From Chitinophagaceae bacterium (GTDB lineage: Bacteria > Bacteroidota > Bacteroidia > Chitinophagales > Chitinophagaceae), in assembly GCA_023229465.1 (NCBI GenBank), contig JALNZE010000003.1, positions 124,001 to 188,000 on the forward strand: DNA of 64,000 nucleotides, read 5' to 3'. Below, one piece after another: positions 44,577 through 53,338 of the stretch (its first letter is position 1; each line of letters opens with the position of its first letter). A program made the translations under genes and the position numbers. The notes under the pieces are model-generated. The model did no database searches. It was not told where the DNA came from and saw nothing but the letters and a program-made list of their open reading frames with translations.

Positions 44577-45589
44577 CATTCCGCCCTCGCACTCGGTCCT
44601 ACTTCAATGGAACTGAATTCACCAGCGAGGTATTTATAATAAGCTGTAATGGCAATCATGGCTGCATTATCAGTGCAATAGTCAAATTTTGGGATGAAGG
44701 TTTTCCAGCCCTCCCTCTCTCCCATTGCCTGTATACCTTTGCGTAAGCCGCTATTGGCGCTAACACCTCCTGCAATACAAACATTTTTTATGCCCGTTTG
44801 TTGTACCGCTTTCTTAAGTTTTTTAAGTAAGATATTGACTATAGTGTACTGAATAGAGGCACAAAGATCATGCAGGTTCTGCTCAATAAAACCAGGCTCC
44901 TGTTTTTGCAGGAAGTATAAAACAGATGTCTTTAGCCCACTAAAAGAAAAATTGAGTTCAGGTATCTGCGGTTCCGCGAATTTGAATTTTAATGGATCAC
45001 CCGCTGTAGCATATTTATCTATCAATGGTCCACCGGGATATGACAGCCCCAGCAGTTTCGCGCTTTTATCAAAAGCCTCTCCTGCCGCGTCATCAATCGT
45101 TTCACCTATTACTTCCAGTTCAAGTGGTGAATGAGCCAGTACAATTTGTGTATGCCCCCCGCTTACCGTTAAACATAAAAAAGGAAACCCCGGTTTATCC
45201 TCACCAATCAGGTTGGCTAATACATGCGCCTGCATGTGATGAACCGCGATTAGCGGCTTGTTTAAAGAAAGCGCCAATGATTTAGCAAATTGGGCGCCCA
45301 CTAATAAACTTCCAATTAGACCGGGGGACTGGGTGAACGCTATGGCGTCGAGAGTCTGGAGTCTGGAGTTAGGAGTCAGGAGTTGAGGGAAGGCGGTTTT
45401 TAATGCCGCATCAACTACCGGTACTATGTTTTGCATATGGGCACGGCTGGCCAGTTCGGGTACTACGCCACCGAATTGTTCATGCACGGTTTGATTGGCG
45501 ATATAGTTGGATAGTATTTTCCCATCCACACAAACAGATGCGGAAGTTTCATCGCAGGAAGATTCTATGGCGAGGATGCAGGTTGGCAT
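44573..45589 (-). CDS. tsaD: tRNA N6-threonylcarbamoyladenosine transferase TsaD
   Basis: A 338-residue ASKHA-fold enzyme that transfers the threonylcarbamoyl group onto A37 of ANN-decoding tRNAs with TsaB, TsaE and TsaC. Seen are LAIESSCDETSAS at the N-terminus, the metal-binding VHHMQAHVLANL, TVSGGHTQIVL, and the C-terminal CIAGGVSANSGLR. The segment PQLLTPNSRLQTL (about residues 69-81) is encoded by an intergenic-type simple repeat and is longer than the equivalent loop in other TsaD proteins. All active-site motifs are intact, so the enzyme should work. Confidence 0.95.
   Translation of the reverse strand: MPTCILAIESSCDETSASVCVDGKILSNYIANQTVHEQFGGVVPELASRAHMQNIVPVVDAALKTAFPQLLTPNSRLQTLDAIAFTQSPGLIGSLLVGAQFAKSLALSLNKPLIAVHHMQAHVLANLIGEDKPGFPFLCLTVSGGHTQIVLAHSPLELEVIGETIDDAAGEAFDKSAKLLGLSYPGGPLIDKYATAGDPLKFKFAEPQIPELNFSFSGLKTSVLYFLQKQEPGFIEQNLHDLCASIQYTIVNILLKKLKKAVQQTGIKNVCIAGGVSANSGLRKGIQAMGEREGWKTFIPKFDYCTDNAAMIAITAYYKYLAGEFSSIEVGPSARAEW
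45350..45389. repeat. AACTCCTAAC-type repeat inside the tsaD coding sequence
   Basis: On the coding strand the segment consists of units like AACTCCTGACTCCTAACTCC and AGACTCCAGACTC. Its composition equals the intergenic repeats at 7775, 47685 and 55321. It is translated in frame as LLTPNSRLQT. Confidence 0.7.
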
Positions 45590-45601
45590 TTTGGTTGTTA
45601 T

Positions 45602-46849
45602 TTATTTCGTTCTTATAGCCACCACCGGATCCATCCTGGCTGCTATTGATGCCGGAATAATACCTGAAATAATTCCGAGAATTATACAAATACTTAATGC
45701 GAGTATAATAATATTTGGTGCAATGAATATCGGGAATGGTAGAATCATGCTTAAGACCAGCGACAATAATCCTACCAGTCCCAGCCCAATCAATCCACCG
45801 ATAATGCATAAAAAAGCGCTCTCGATCAGGAACTCAGTAAGAATGGTTCTTCGCTTGGCGCCCAATGCTTTTTTCAATCCAATCTGACTGGTTCTTTCCC
45901 TTACCGTTACAAACATGATATTGGCTACCCCAAAAGCCCCAACAATCAGGCTCAGCCCCGCAATGGCCCACCCACCGGCGCTTACCTGGCCAAAGAACCC
46001 CTTAACCTGTTCGCTGAACATGGCTACATCATTACAGGAAAAATTATCTTCTGCTGTAGGACTCAACCTTCTTGACTGACGCATAACACCCGTAAGTTCA
46101 TCCGCTAAAGCGGCAGAAGGAATGGTTGGTTTGCCCTGTACCATAATAAATGGATTGCCTTTATCAGGGTTAAATACACCTGCATAGTACCGATACGAAA
46201 CAATCAGCGACTGATCATAATCAAAACCGCCTACAAAACTTTGCCCCTGCTTTTTAATCACCCCTACCACAATTATCCTTTTTCCACTATAAGATACTTC
46301 TTTTCCAACCGCCCTTTCGGCATTGCCAAACAATTCTTCGGCCACTTTATATCCAATAATACCTGTGGTAGCACCCCTGGTAAACTCAGATTCAATCAGG
46401 TAACGGCCATAATCAATATCAATGGTTTGAATAATATTATATTCTTCCGACACACCGTACATATTCACGTTGTTTAAAATATTATCCCGGTAGGAAAGAT
46501 TTACATTATTAGAAACAAACATGGCCACATTGGCCGCAAGCTGGCTTTTGATTTTAACGAATTTCATCTCTTCAATACGCATGGGTGGTCGCTTCATATA
46601 TTTCCACCAGGGATTATCGGGGCCTCCCCCATAATTCCATTTGTCTATATAAATGGTATTGTTACCAAATGTTTTAATATCATTCTGCACCTTTCTTTCC
46701 AAACTATCAACCGTGGCTAATACCCCAATAATACAGAAGATACCAATGGTAATTCCAAACAATGAAAGAAAGGTACGCAGCTTATTCACCCGCAGTTCCT
46801 GCATCGCCATCCGGAAGCTGTTCCATAATATGCCGAATAATTTAAACAT
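45602..46849 (-). CDS. MacB-type ABC transporter permease
   Basis: A 415-residue membrane protein when started at 46849 (MFKLFGILWNSFRMAMQEL); the reading from 46936 adds 29 residues without family likeness. One N-terminal transmembrane helix (FLSLFGITIGIFCIIGVLATV), a periplasmic MacB domain of about 220 residues, and three C-terminal helices of the FtsX type. No ATPase lies next to it. Such permeases export peptides, lipoproteins or antibiotics, or do mechanical signalling; the substrate is unknown. It starts 13 bases after tsaD's 5' end side in the same direction, upstream of tsaD. Confidence 0.85.
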   Translation of the reverse strand: MFKLFGILWNSFRMAMQELRVNKLRTFLSLFGITIGIFCIIGVLATVDSLERKVQNDIKTFGNNTIYIDKWNYGGGPDNPWWKYMKRPPMRIEEMKFVKIKSQLAANVAMFVSNNVNLSYRDNILNNVNMYGVSEEYNIIQTIDIDYGRYLIESEFTRGATTGIIGYKVAEELFGNAERAVGKEVSYSGKRIIVVGVIKKQGQSFVGGFDYDQSLIVSYRYYAGVFNPDKGNPFIMVQGKPTIPSAALADELTGVMRQSRRLSPTAEDNFSCNDVAMFSEQVKGFFGQVSAGGWAIAGLSLIVGAFGVANIMFVTVRERTSQIGLKKALGAKRRTILTEFLIESAFLCIIGGLIGLGLVGLLSLVLSMILPFPIFIAPNIIILALSICIILGIISGIIPASIAARMDPVVAIRTK

Positions 46850-46977
46850 GAACCAAATGTAACATAGTATTGGTTTGGGGAGAAGAAATTTTATGTAAAC
46901 GGCAGGAACCGGCCTGCAATACATTCCAGTCAGCAAAAAAGTTCTTACCTCTCTACACTTAGCATTGATTCCTGTAC

Positions 46978-46985
46978 TACTTTTG
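46978..46985 (+). promoter_or_regulatory. Putative -7 promoter element of the sdh operon
   Basis: TACTTTTG fits TAnnTTTG exactly and lies 31 bases before the sdhC ATG. A TTG is only 10 bases upstream, so no proper -33 box is found. Confidence 0.5.
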
Positions 46986-47016
46986 CAGCGATTTCTTCAA
47001 CTAATAAACTTGCAAT

Positions 47017-47685
47017 ATGACCTGGAAACAAGTCTTCACGTCGTCGGTAGGCAAGAAACTGGTTATGGGCCTTACCGGCATTTTTCTGATTCTTTTTCTG
47101 ATGGTTCATGCCGGGCTAAACGCCTGCATCTGGGCAGGGGACGGTGGTGAAATGTTTAATAAAGGCGCCCACTTCATGGGCAACAACTGGGTTCCACGCA
47201 TTCTTGAACTTGGCCTTTTCGCCGGAATACTCCTGCATATTATACAAGGTTTTCTGCTGACCGTTGAAAACAGAAAAAAAAGAACGATAGGCTATGAAGT
47301 AAGCTATAACGAAGGCAGCAAATGGTACAGCAGAAGCATGGGCCTACTGGGCACACTCATATTATTATTCCTTGTTTTACACCTCTCCCATTTCTGGTTA
47401 CCCAACCGTTCGAACCAGGGATTCTTACTGGGTGAGGAAATTAATCTCTACAAAAAAATGAAATTAGAATTCAGTGTTTTATGGGTAGTGATTGTATATG
47501 TAGTAGGATGTATTTCTTTAGGCTATCACCTGGCACATGGTTTCCAGAGCGCCTTCAGAACCTTGGGAGTGCATAATAGAAGATATAATACAATGCTAAT
47601 ATCCCTCGGATATGGCTTCGCCATCATTATATCATTACTCTTTGCTTTAATGCCGGTGAGCTTTTATTTGGGATGGGTGGAATAG
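47017..47685 (+). CDS. sdhC: Succinate dehydrogenase cytochrome b subunit
   Basis: A 222-residue membrane protein with five hydrophobic helices, the single-subunit form with two hemes b used in Bacteroidota. Putative heme ligands are His residues in helix regions such as LMVHAGLN, LLHIIQG, VLHLSHFW and GYHLAHGFQ. It anchors SdhA and SdhB and passes electrons to menaquinone. It is the first gene of the operon; an AACTCC-type repeat and 100 bases lie between it and sdhA. Confidence 0.95.
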   Translation: MTWKQVFTSSVGKKLVMGLTGIFLILFLMVHAGLNACIWAGDGGEMFNKGAHFMGNNWVPRILELGLFAGILLHIIQGFLLTVENRKKRTIGYEVSYNEGSKWYSRSMGLLGTLILLFLVLHLSHFWLPNRSNQGFLLGEEINLYKKMKLEFSVLWVVIVYVVGCISLGYHLAHGFQSAFRTLGVHNRRYNTMLISLGYGFAIIISLLFALMPVSFYLGWVE

Positions 47686-47707
47686 AGTTAGGAGTTGGGA
47701 GTTAGTT
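47685..47707. repeat. GAGTTAGGAGTT repeat in the sdhC-sdhA spacer
   Basis: GAGTTAGGAGTTGGGAGTTA begins at the sdhC stop codon. It is the complement type of the AACTCCTAAC family seen at 7775 and 55321. Confidence 0.55.
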
Positions 47708-47785
47708 TATAAGAAGCGATTATACTGACGACTCGCGATTGATAATTGACAAAAAAAACGAATTACAAACAACAAACTGCAGTAT

Positions 47786-49759
47786 ATGTTAGATGCAAAA
47801 ATTCCTGCCGGGGCCTTAGATGATAAATGGACAGACTATAAAGGGCATTGTAAACTGGTTAACCCTTCCAATAAACGGAAGTTAGAAGTAATTGTTATAG
47901 GAACCGGGCTGGCCGGGGCTTCTGCAGCCGCCTCATTGGGCGAACTGGGGTATAATGTAAAAGCTTTCTGCTTCCAGGATTCTCCGCGAAGGGCTCACTC
48001 TATCGCGGCGCAGGGCGGTATCAATGCCGCGAAGAATTACCAGAATGATGGCGACAGTGTTTTCCGTTTGTTTTATGATACTATTAAAGGTGGTGATTAT
48101 CGTGCCCGCGAATCCAATGTGCACCGCCTTGCCGAAGTGAGCAATCATATTATTGACCAATGTGTGGCGCAGGGTGTTCCCTTCGCCCGTGAATATGGCG
48201 GTTTACTTAGTAACCGCTCTTTTGGCGGCACACAGGTGCAAAGAACTTTTTATGCCGCGGGCCAAACAGGTCAGCAGTTATTAATAGGCGCTTACCAGGC
48301 ATTGGAAAGACAGATAGCCTTAGGTAATGTAAAAATGTACAGTCGCCACGAAATGCTCGAAATTGTTAAGATAGATGGCAAAGCAAGGGGTATCATTGCC
48401 CGGGACCTGGTAACAGGTAAACTGGAAAAACATTTTGGACACGCTGTTTTATTATGTTCCGGTGGATATGGCAATGTATTCTATCTCTCTACCAATGCCA
48501 TGGGCAGTAATGTTACCGCCGCATGGAAGGCCCATAAAAAAGGAGCGGCTTTTGCCAACCCATGTTTTACACAAATTCATCCAACCTGTATTCCGGTAAG
48601 TGGCGACCACCAGTCTAAGCTGACCCTGATGTCTGAATCACTTAGGAATGATGGCCGTATCTGGGTTCCCAAAAAACAGGGCGATAATCGTAAAGCCAGT
48701 GAAATACCGGAAGAAGAAAGAGATTATTACCTGGAAAGACGATACCCCGCTTTTGGTAACCTGGTTCCACGTGATGTAGCTTCAAGAGCAGCGAAAGAAA
48801 GATGTGATGAAGGATATGGTGTAGGTACCAGCAAACAGGCAGTATACCTCGATTTTGCAGCAGCCATATTACGTTATGGAAAAATTGAAGCGGGAAAAGA
48901 AGGAAATGATCATGCCAGTGAAGATGACATCATCAAATCAGGAAAAGAAGTAGTGAAAGAGAAATATGGCAACCTGTTCGACATGTATGAAAAAATTACC
49001 GGCGAAAATCCATATGAAGTACCCATGCGCATCTACCCTGCTGTACACTATACCATGGGGGGCCTTTGGGTGGATTATGAATTGCAAACCAATGTGCCCG
49101 GATTATACGCTTTAGGCGAAGCCAATTTCTCTGATCATGGCGCTAACCGGTTGGGGGCGTCGGCGTTAATGCAGGGACTGGCCGATGGCTATTTTGTAAT
49201 TCCGTACACACTGGGGAATAGCCTGGCAGATGAAATTTATGCGAAAGCCATTGAAACCTCTCACCCGGCATTTGAAGAAGCGGAGAAAGAAGTAGCAGAC
49301 AGAATTCATAAACTGATGAACATCAAAGGCACACAAACCGTTGAAAGTTTTCATAAACGTTTGGGTAAAATCATGTGGGATAAATGTGGCATGGCCCGTA
49401 ATGAAAAGGCTTTACAACAGGCAATCACAGAACTGCAGGTTTTGAAAAAAGAATTCTGGAGCGATGTTAAAATTCCGGGGGGCATAGACGAAATGAATCC
49501 TGAACTGGATAAGGCGAACCGTGTTGCAGACTTTATTGAATTAGGCGAATTGATGTGTATAGATGCATTGAACAGGAATGAAAGCTGCGGCGGACATTTC
49601 CGTGAAGAATACCAAACACCGGATGGTGAAGCCATGCGGGACGATGAACATTTTATGTATGTTTCTGCATGGGAATATGCGGGAGAAAGTAACTGGAACT
49701 TACATAAAGAACCGTTGGTGTATGAGGTGATTAAACCAACACAGAGAAACTATAAATAA
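47786..49759 (+). CDS. sdhA: Succinate dehydrogenase flavoprotein subunit
   Basis: A 657-residue flavoprotein that oxidises succinate to fumarate in the TCA cycle and respiratory chain. The FAD-binding GTGLAGASAAASLGELGY, the covalent-FAD His region RRAHSIAAQGGINAA, and the catalytic part HPTCIPVSGDH are present, along with VHYTMGGLWVDYE and the C-terminal helical domain (NESCGGHFREEYQT). The length is typical for the Bacteroidota type, related to fumarate reductase of epsilonproteobacteria. Between it and sdhB lies the four-helix-bundle insertion. Confidence 0.97.
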   Translation: MLDAKIPAGALDDKWTDYKGHCKLVNPSNKRKLEVIVIGTGLAGASAAASLGELGYNVKAFCFQDSPRRAHSIAAQGGINAAKNYQNDGDSVFRLFYDTIKGGDYRARESNVHRLAEVSNHIIDQCVAQGVPFAREYGGLLSNRSFGGTQVQRTFYAAGQTGQQLLIGAYQALERQIALGNVKMYSRHEMLEIVKIDGKARGIIARDLVTGKLEKHFGHAVLLCSGGYGNVFYLSTNAMGSNVTAAWKAHKKGAAFANPCFTQIHPTCIPVSGDHQSKLTLMSESLRNDGRIWVPKKQGDNRKASEIPEEERDYYLERRYPAFGNLVPRDVASRAAKERCDEGYGVGTSKQAVYLDFAAAILRYGKIEAGKEGNDHASEDDIIKSGKEVVKEKYGNLFDMYEKITGENPYEVPMRIYPAVHYTMGGLWVDYELQTNVPGLYALGEANFSDHGANRLGASALMQGLADGYFVIPYTLGNSLADEIYAKAIETSHPAFEEAEKEVADRIHKLMNIKGTQTVESFHKRLGKIMWDKCGMARNEKALQQAITELQVLKKEFWSDVKIPGGIDEMNPELDKANRVADFIELGELMCIDALNRNESCGGHFREEYQTPDGEAMRDDEHFMYVSAWEYAGESNWNLHKEPLVYEVIKPTQRNYK

Positions 49760-50216
49760 TTTGAAAATTTGAAAATGTGGTAATTTGAAAATGAATTGCT
49801 ACAGCTAAAATGACAAATTATGAGGAATGATAAGGAAAATGTAATTGTTGAGAAAGCCATCCAGTTTTCTCTGAAGGTTATTAAGTATTGTGAAATTCTT
49901 GAACAGGACAGGAAATATGTTATAGCAAAACAGCTTTTACGTTCCGGAACCTCGATTGGTGCAAATATTTTCGAGGCCCAGAATGCTGAAAGCAAAGCGG
50001 ACTTTGTTCATAAAATGAAAGTAGCAGCCAAAGAAGCAAGTGAAACATTTTATTGGCTTATCCTGTGTGAAAGAAGTGAATCATATCAGTTTGATCTGCA
50101 AGTAAAAAATGATCTCGAAGATATCATCCGGATCCTATCAAAGATCATTGCCACATCAAAAGGATAATTCATCATTTTACATTTTCAAATTCTCAAATTT
50201 TTAAATTTTCAAATTG
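49757..50216. mobile_element. Candidate IVS-like element: four-helix-bundle gene between inverted repeat arms
   Basis: The 461-base sdhA-sdhB spacer starts with a left arm (49757-49795: AATTTGAAAATTTGAAAATG, a short gap, then AATTTGAAAATG). It ends with a right arm (about 50171-50216) whose complement reads AATTTGAAAATTTAAAAATT followed by TGAGAATTTGAAAATG. The arms are imperfect inverted repeats. Inside is one gene, of the four-helix-bundle/S23 family. This is the arrangement of 23S rRNA intervening sequences, where the ends of the element pair and the middle encodes such a protein. That it moves or is excised is inference. Confidence 0.5.
49820..50167 (+). CDS. Four-helix-bundle protein (S23/IVP family)
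   Basis: A 115-residue helical protein with the family signature KQLLRSGTSIGANIFEAQNAES, then DFVHKMKVAAKEASETFYWL. It belongs to the proteins encoded by intervening sequences of 23S rRNA genes, which are related in fold to the Avd protein of diversity-generating retroelements. They form pentamers and are thought to bind nucleic acid; the function is not established. Here no rRNA gene and no reverse transcriptase is near: it sits between sdhA and sdhB in the same direction, within repeat arms. Confidence 0.9.
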   Translation: MRNDKENVIVEKAIQFSLKVIKYCEILEQDRKYVIAKQLLRSGTSIGANIFEAQNAESKADFVHKMKVAAKEASETFYWLILCERSESYQFDLQVKNDLEDIIRILSKIIATSKG

Positions 50217-50220
50217 TACC

Positions 50221-50985
50221 ATGGAACCTTACCACATGAATCTGAACTTAAAAGTCTGGAGACAAAAGAACTGTAAAACCAAAGGTGAGTTCAAACTATA
50301 CCGGGTAGAAAATATTTCTTCCGAAATGAGCTTCCTGGAAATGTTTGATGTGCTGAATGAACAGCTGATCAGGGATGGAGATGACCCCATCACTTTTGAT
50401 CATGATTGCAGGGAAGGTATCTGTGGCGCCTGTTCGATGTATATCAATGGCAAACCACATGGTCCATGGCAGGCCAATACTACCTGTCAGTTACACATGC
50501 GTGCTTTCAATGATGGCGATACCGTGGTGGTAGAACCCTGGAGAGCCGATGCATTCCCGGTTATAAAAGATCTGATGGTAGACCGTACCGCTTTCGACCG
50601 TATTATACAGGCGGGTGGTTTTATCAGCGTTAATACGGGTAATGCAGTGGACGGTAATTCACTGCCAATCGCGAAAGATACCGCGGATACTTCTTTTGCG
50701 GCAGCCATGTGCATCGGTTGCGGCGCCTGTGTAGCCGCCTGTAAAAACAGCAGCGCCATGCTTTTCTTAAGCGCCAAAGTTTCGCACCTCGCTTTATTAC
50801 CACAGGGCGGGCCGGAAAGAAAAAGCCGGGTAATAAATATGGTGGCACAAATGGATAAAGAAGGATTTGGCGCCTGTACCAATACCGGAGCCTGCGAAGC
50901 AACCTGTCCGAAAGAAATTTCACTTACAAACATTGCCCGACTAAACAAAGAATATCTTTTTGCGAGTATAACAGCAGGCAGATAA
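50221..50985 (+). CDS. sdhB: Succinate dehydrogenase iron-sulfur subunit
   Basis: A 254-residue protein that carries electrons from SdhA to the quinone site. The [2Fe-2S] ligands are in CREGICGACSM with a later Cys (TCQLH). The [4Fe-4S] and [3Fe-4S] ligands are in CIGCGACVAACKNSS and CTNTGACEATCPKEI. A second ATG five codons in (50236) may be the real start, as the first codons lie right at the end of the repeat arm. A strong terminator follows. Confidence 0.96.
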   Translation: MEPYHMNLNLKVWRQKNCKTKGEFKLYRVENISSEMSFLEMFDVLNEQLIRDGDDPITFDHDCREGICGACSMYINGKPHGPWQANTTCQLHMRAFNDGDTVVVEPWRADAFPVIKDLMVDRTAFDRIIQAGGFISVNTGNAVDGNSLPIAKDTADTSFAAAMCIGCGACVAACKNSSAMLFLSAKVSHLALLPQGGPERKSRVINMVAQMDKEGFGACTNTGACEATCPKEISLTNIARLNKEYLFASITAGR

Positions 50986-51017
50986 CCAAACGGCCCCCTA
51001 AAGCAATGTATCTTAGG

Positions 51018-51063
51018 TTTTAATAAGAGACTGTTTCCTCCATAAAACAGTCTCTTATTAAAA
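51018..51063 (+). terminator. Terminator of the sdh operon
   Basis: TTTTAATAAGAGACTGTTT (51018-51036) pairs perfectly with its reverse complement at 51045-51063 across an eight-base loop. This 19-bp stem ends in A/T runs. It lies 33 bases after sdhB. Confidence 0.85.
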
Positions 51064-51139
51064 TCTCACCCTCGCCCCTTCCAATTAGTAATTAATAATT
51101 AACAATCTAGTTTGTATCTTACTCTTTCAAACTACACTC

Positions 51140-53290
51140 ATGCACAACAAACCATTAGTTGCTATCCTGCTTACAACCCTTATCGCCTGTAATAACAATC
51201 AAATGAAACGAGAATCTTACCAGTGGCCAACTATACAGCCACCCATTGCAGAAAAGAAAGCTTTCAACAGAACCATACATGGTGATACGGTGCTGGATAA
51301 TTATTACTGGATGATTGATTTTTTCAAAAAAGGACCGGACAGTACCAAAGTAGTCGATTACCTGGAAGCGGAAAACACGTATCTGGATACCATGATGAGT
51401 GGAACCAAACAATTTCAGGCCAGCCTTTTCACTGAAATGAAATCACGTATTAAGGAAAAGGATGAAAGTGTTCCCTATTTTAAAAATGGTTATTACTACT
51501 ATACCCGTACAGAAGATGGCAAACAATATTATAAGTACTGCCGCAAAAAAGGAACCCTCACAGCCCCTGAAGAAATACTGCTCGATGTAGATGAAATGGC
51601 AAAAGGGAAAGCCTATTATTCTGTAGCCGGTTATGAAGTAAGTGATGACAATACATTATTGGCCTATGGTGTGGATGAAGTTTCGCGCAGGCAGTATACC
51701 ATTCATGTGAAGAACCTGGAAACCGGTGAGATACTGAAAGATGCCGTAACCAATACCAGCAGCGATCCTACCTGGGCCAAAGACAATAAAACTTTATTTT
51801 ATACATCTAAAAATCCAATCACCCTTTTATCGGAAAAAATAAAAAGGCATGTATTAGGCAGCGCTGAAACACAGGATGTAACTGTATATGAAGAGAAAGA
51901 CAAGAGCAATTATATTGGCGTAGGAAGATTTAAGAACGGAAATTATATAGCCATTTATTCACAGGCCACCCTTTCCTCTGAAATAAGACTGCTTGATGCG
52001 GCTACCCCATTAGCCGCTTTCAAAGTATTTCAGCCAAGGATGAAAGATGTGTTGTATGATATGGTTGCGCTGGCGGATAAATTTCTGATCCGTACAAACT
52101 GGAACGCGAAGAATTTCCGGTTAATGGAATGTCCGCTTGATAAAACAGGCAGCGCCCAATGGAAAGAAGTCATCCCTCATAGAGAAGACGTGTTGATACA
52201 AGGCATTGAAGAATTTAAAGGCTACATCGTCATAAATGAAAGAAAAGATGGATTGGTAAAAATGCGTGTGAGAAACCTCACAGACAATGTTGAGCATTAC
52301 ATTGATTTTGGTGAAGCCGCCTACGCAGCCAACTTTAATATCAACCCGGAATACAACAGCACCAATTTCAGGTATAGTTATACATCGCTTACCACACCTG
52401 CTTCTATATTTGATTACGACCTGTTTTCCAAAGAAAAAACATTAAAAAAACAACAGGAAGTGCTTGGCGGATATGATCCAAAGGAATATATAACTGAAAG
52501 GTTAAGCGCCACCGCGAAAGACGGAACAAAAGTACCCATCTCGCTTGTCTATAAAAAAGGTTTTGAAAAAAATGGCAACGCCCCCTTACTTCTTTACGCG
52601 TATGGTTCTTATGGCGCCAGTACCGATGCGAGTTTCAACAGCAGCCGGTTAAGTTTATTGAACCGTGGGTTTGTATTCGCTATCGCGCATATCCGCGGTG
52701 GGCAGGATCTTGGCAGGCAATGGTACCTGGATGGGAAACTGTTGAAAAAGAAAAATACGTTCACCGATTTTATTGACTGCGGAGAATTTCTGGTAAAAGA
52801 AAAATACACCGGCAAAGAACATCTCTATGCGCAGGGGGGCAGCGCCGGTGGTTTGTTAATGGGCGCGATAGCCAATATGGCCCCCGGTTTATGGCACGGA
52901 ATTATTGCACAGGTTCCATTTGTAGATGTGGTAAATACCATGCTCGATGAAAGTATTCCGCTTACTACCAACGAATTTGACGAATGGGGTAATCCAACAA
53001 ACAAGGAGTTATACGATTATATGAAGAGTTACTCTCCTTATGAAAATGTAGAGAAAAAGAATTATCCCAACATCCTTGTTACAACAGGCTTACACGATAG
53101 CCAGGTTCAATACTTTGAACCGGCCAAATGGGTGGCCAAATTAAGGGAGATGAAAACGGATAAAAATATTTTACTATTACATACCAATATGGAATTTGGT
53201 CATGGTGGCGCTTCCGGCCGGTTTGATTATCTGAAAGATGTGGCGCTGAATTATGCCTTTCTGTTTGCATTGGAGGGGATTTCGAAATAG
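51140..53290 (+). CDS. Prolyl oligopeptidase family peptidase (oligopeptidase B-like), lipoprotein
   Basis: A 716-residue serine peptidase of family S9. The N-terminus is a lipoprotein signal (lipobox LIAC, Cys at about residue 17). A seven-bladed propeller follows, then the alpha/beta-hydrolase domain with the nucleophile in AQGGSAGGLLMG, the acidic residue in TGLHDSQVQYFEP, and His688 in FGHGGASGR. The acidic pocket and length match oligopeptidase B, which cleaves after Arg and Lys in short peptides. A TTTG and a TATCTTAC lie just upstream but fit the consensus poorly. Confidence 0.9.
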   Translation: MHNKPLVAILLTTLIACNNNQMKRESYQWPTIQPPIAEKKAFNRTIHGDTVLDNYYWMIDFFKKGPDSTKVVDYLEAENTYLDTMMSGTKQFQASLFTEMKSRIKEKDESVPYFKNGYYYYTRTEDGKQYYKYCRKKGTLTAPEEILLDVDEMAKGKAYYSVAGYEVSDDNTLLAYGVDEVSRRQYTIHVKNLETGEILKDAVTNTSSDPTWAKDNKTLFYTSKNPITLLSEKIKRHVLGSAETQDVTVYEEKDKSNYIGVGRFKNGNYIAIYSQATLSSEIRLLDAATPLAAFKVFQPRMKDVLYDMVALADKFLIRTNWNAKNFRLMECPLDKTGSAQWKEVIPHREDVLIQGIEEFKGYIVINERKDGLVKMRVRNLTDNVEHYIDFGEAAYAANFNINPEYNSTNFRYSYTSLTTPASIFDYDLFSKEKTLKKQQEVLGGYDPKEYITERLSATAKDGTKVPISLVYKKGFEKNGNAPLLLYAYGSYGASTDASFNSSRLSLLNRGFVFAIAHIRGGQDLGRQWYLDGKLLKKKNTFTDFIDCGEFLVKEKYTGKEHLYAQGGSAGGLLMGAIANMAPGLWHGIIAQVPFVDVVNTMLDESIPLTTNEFDEWGNPTNKELYDYMKSYSPYENVEKKNYPNILVTTGLHDSQVQYFEPAKWVAKLREMKTDKNILLLHTNMEFGHGGASGRFDYLKDVALNYAFLFALEGISK

Positions 53291-53338
53291 TGGGGGCCGC
53301 TGTAATGGTTAAAATGATTAAATGCATTCTGGTTTGCT

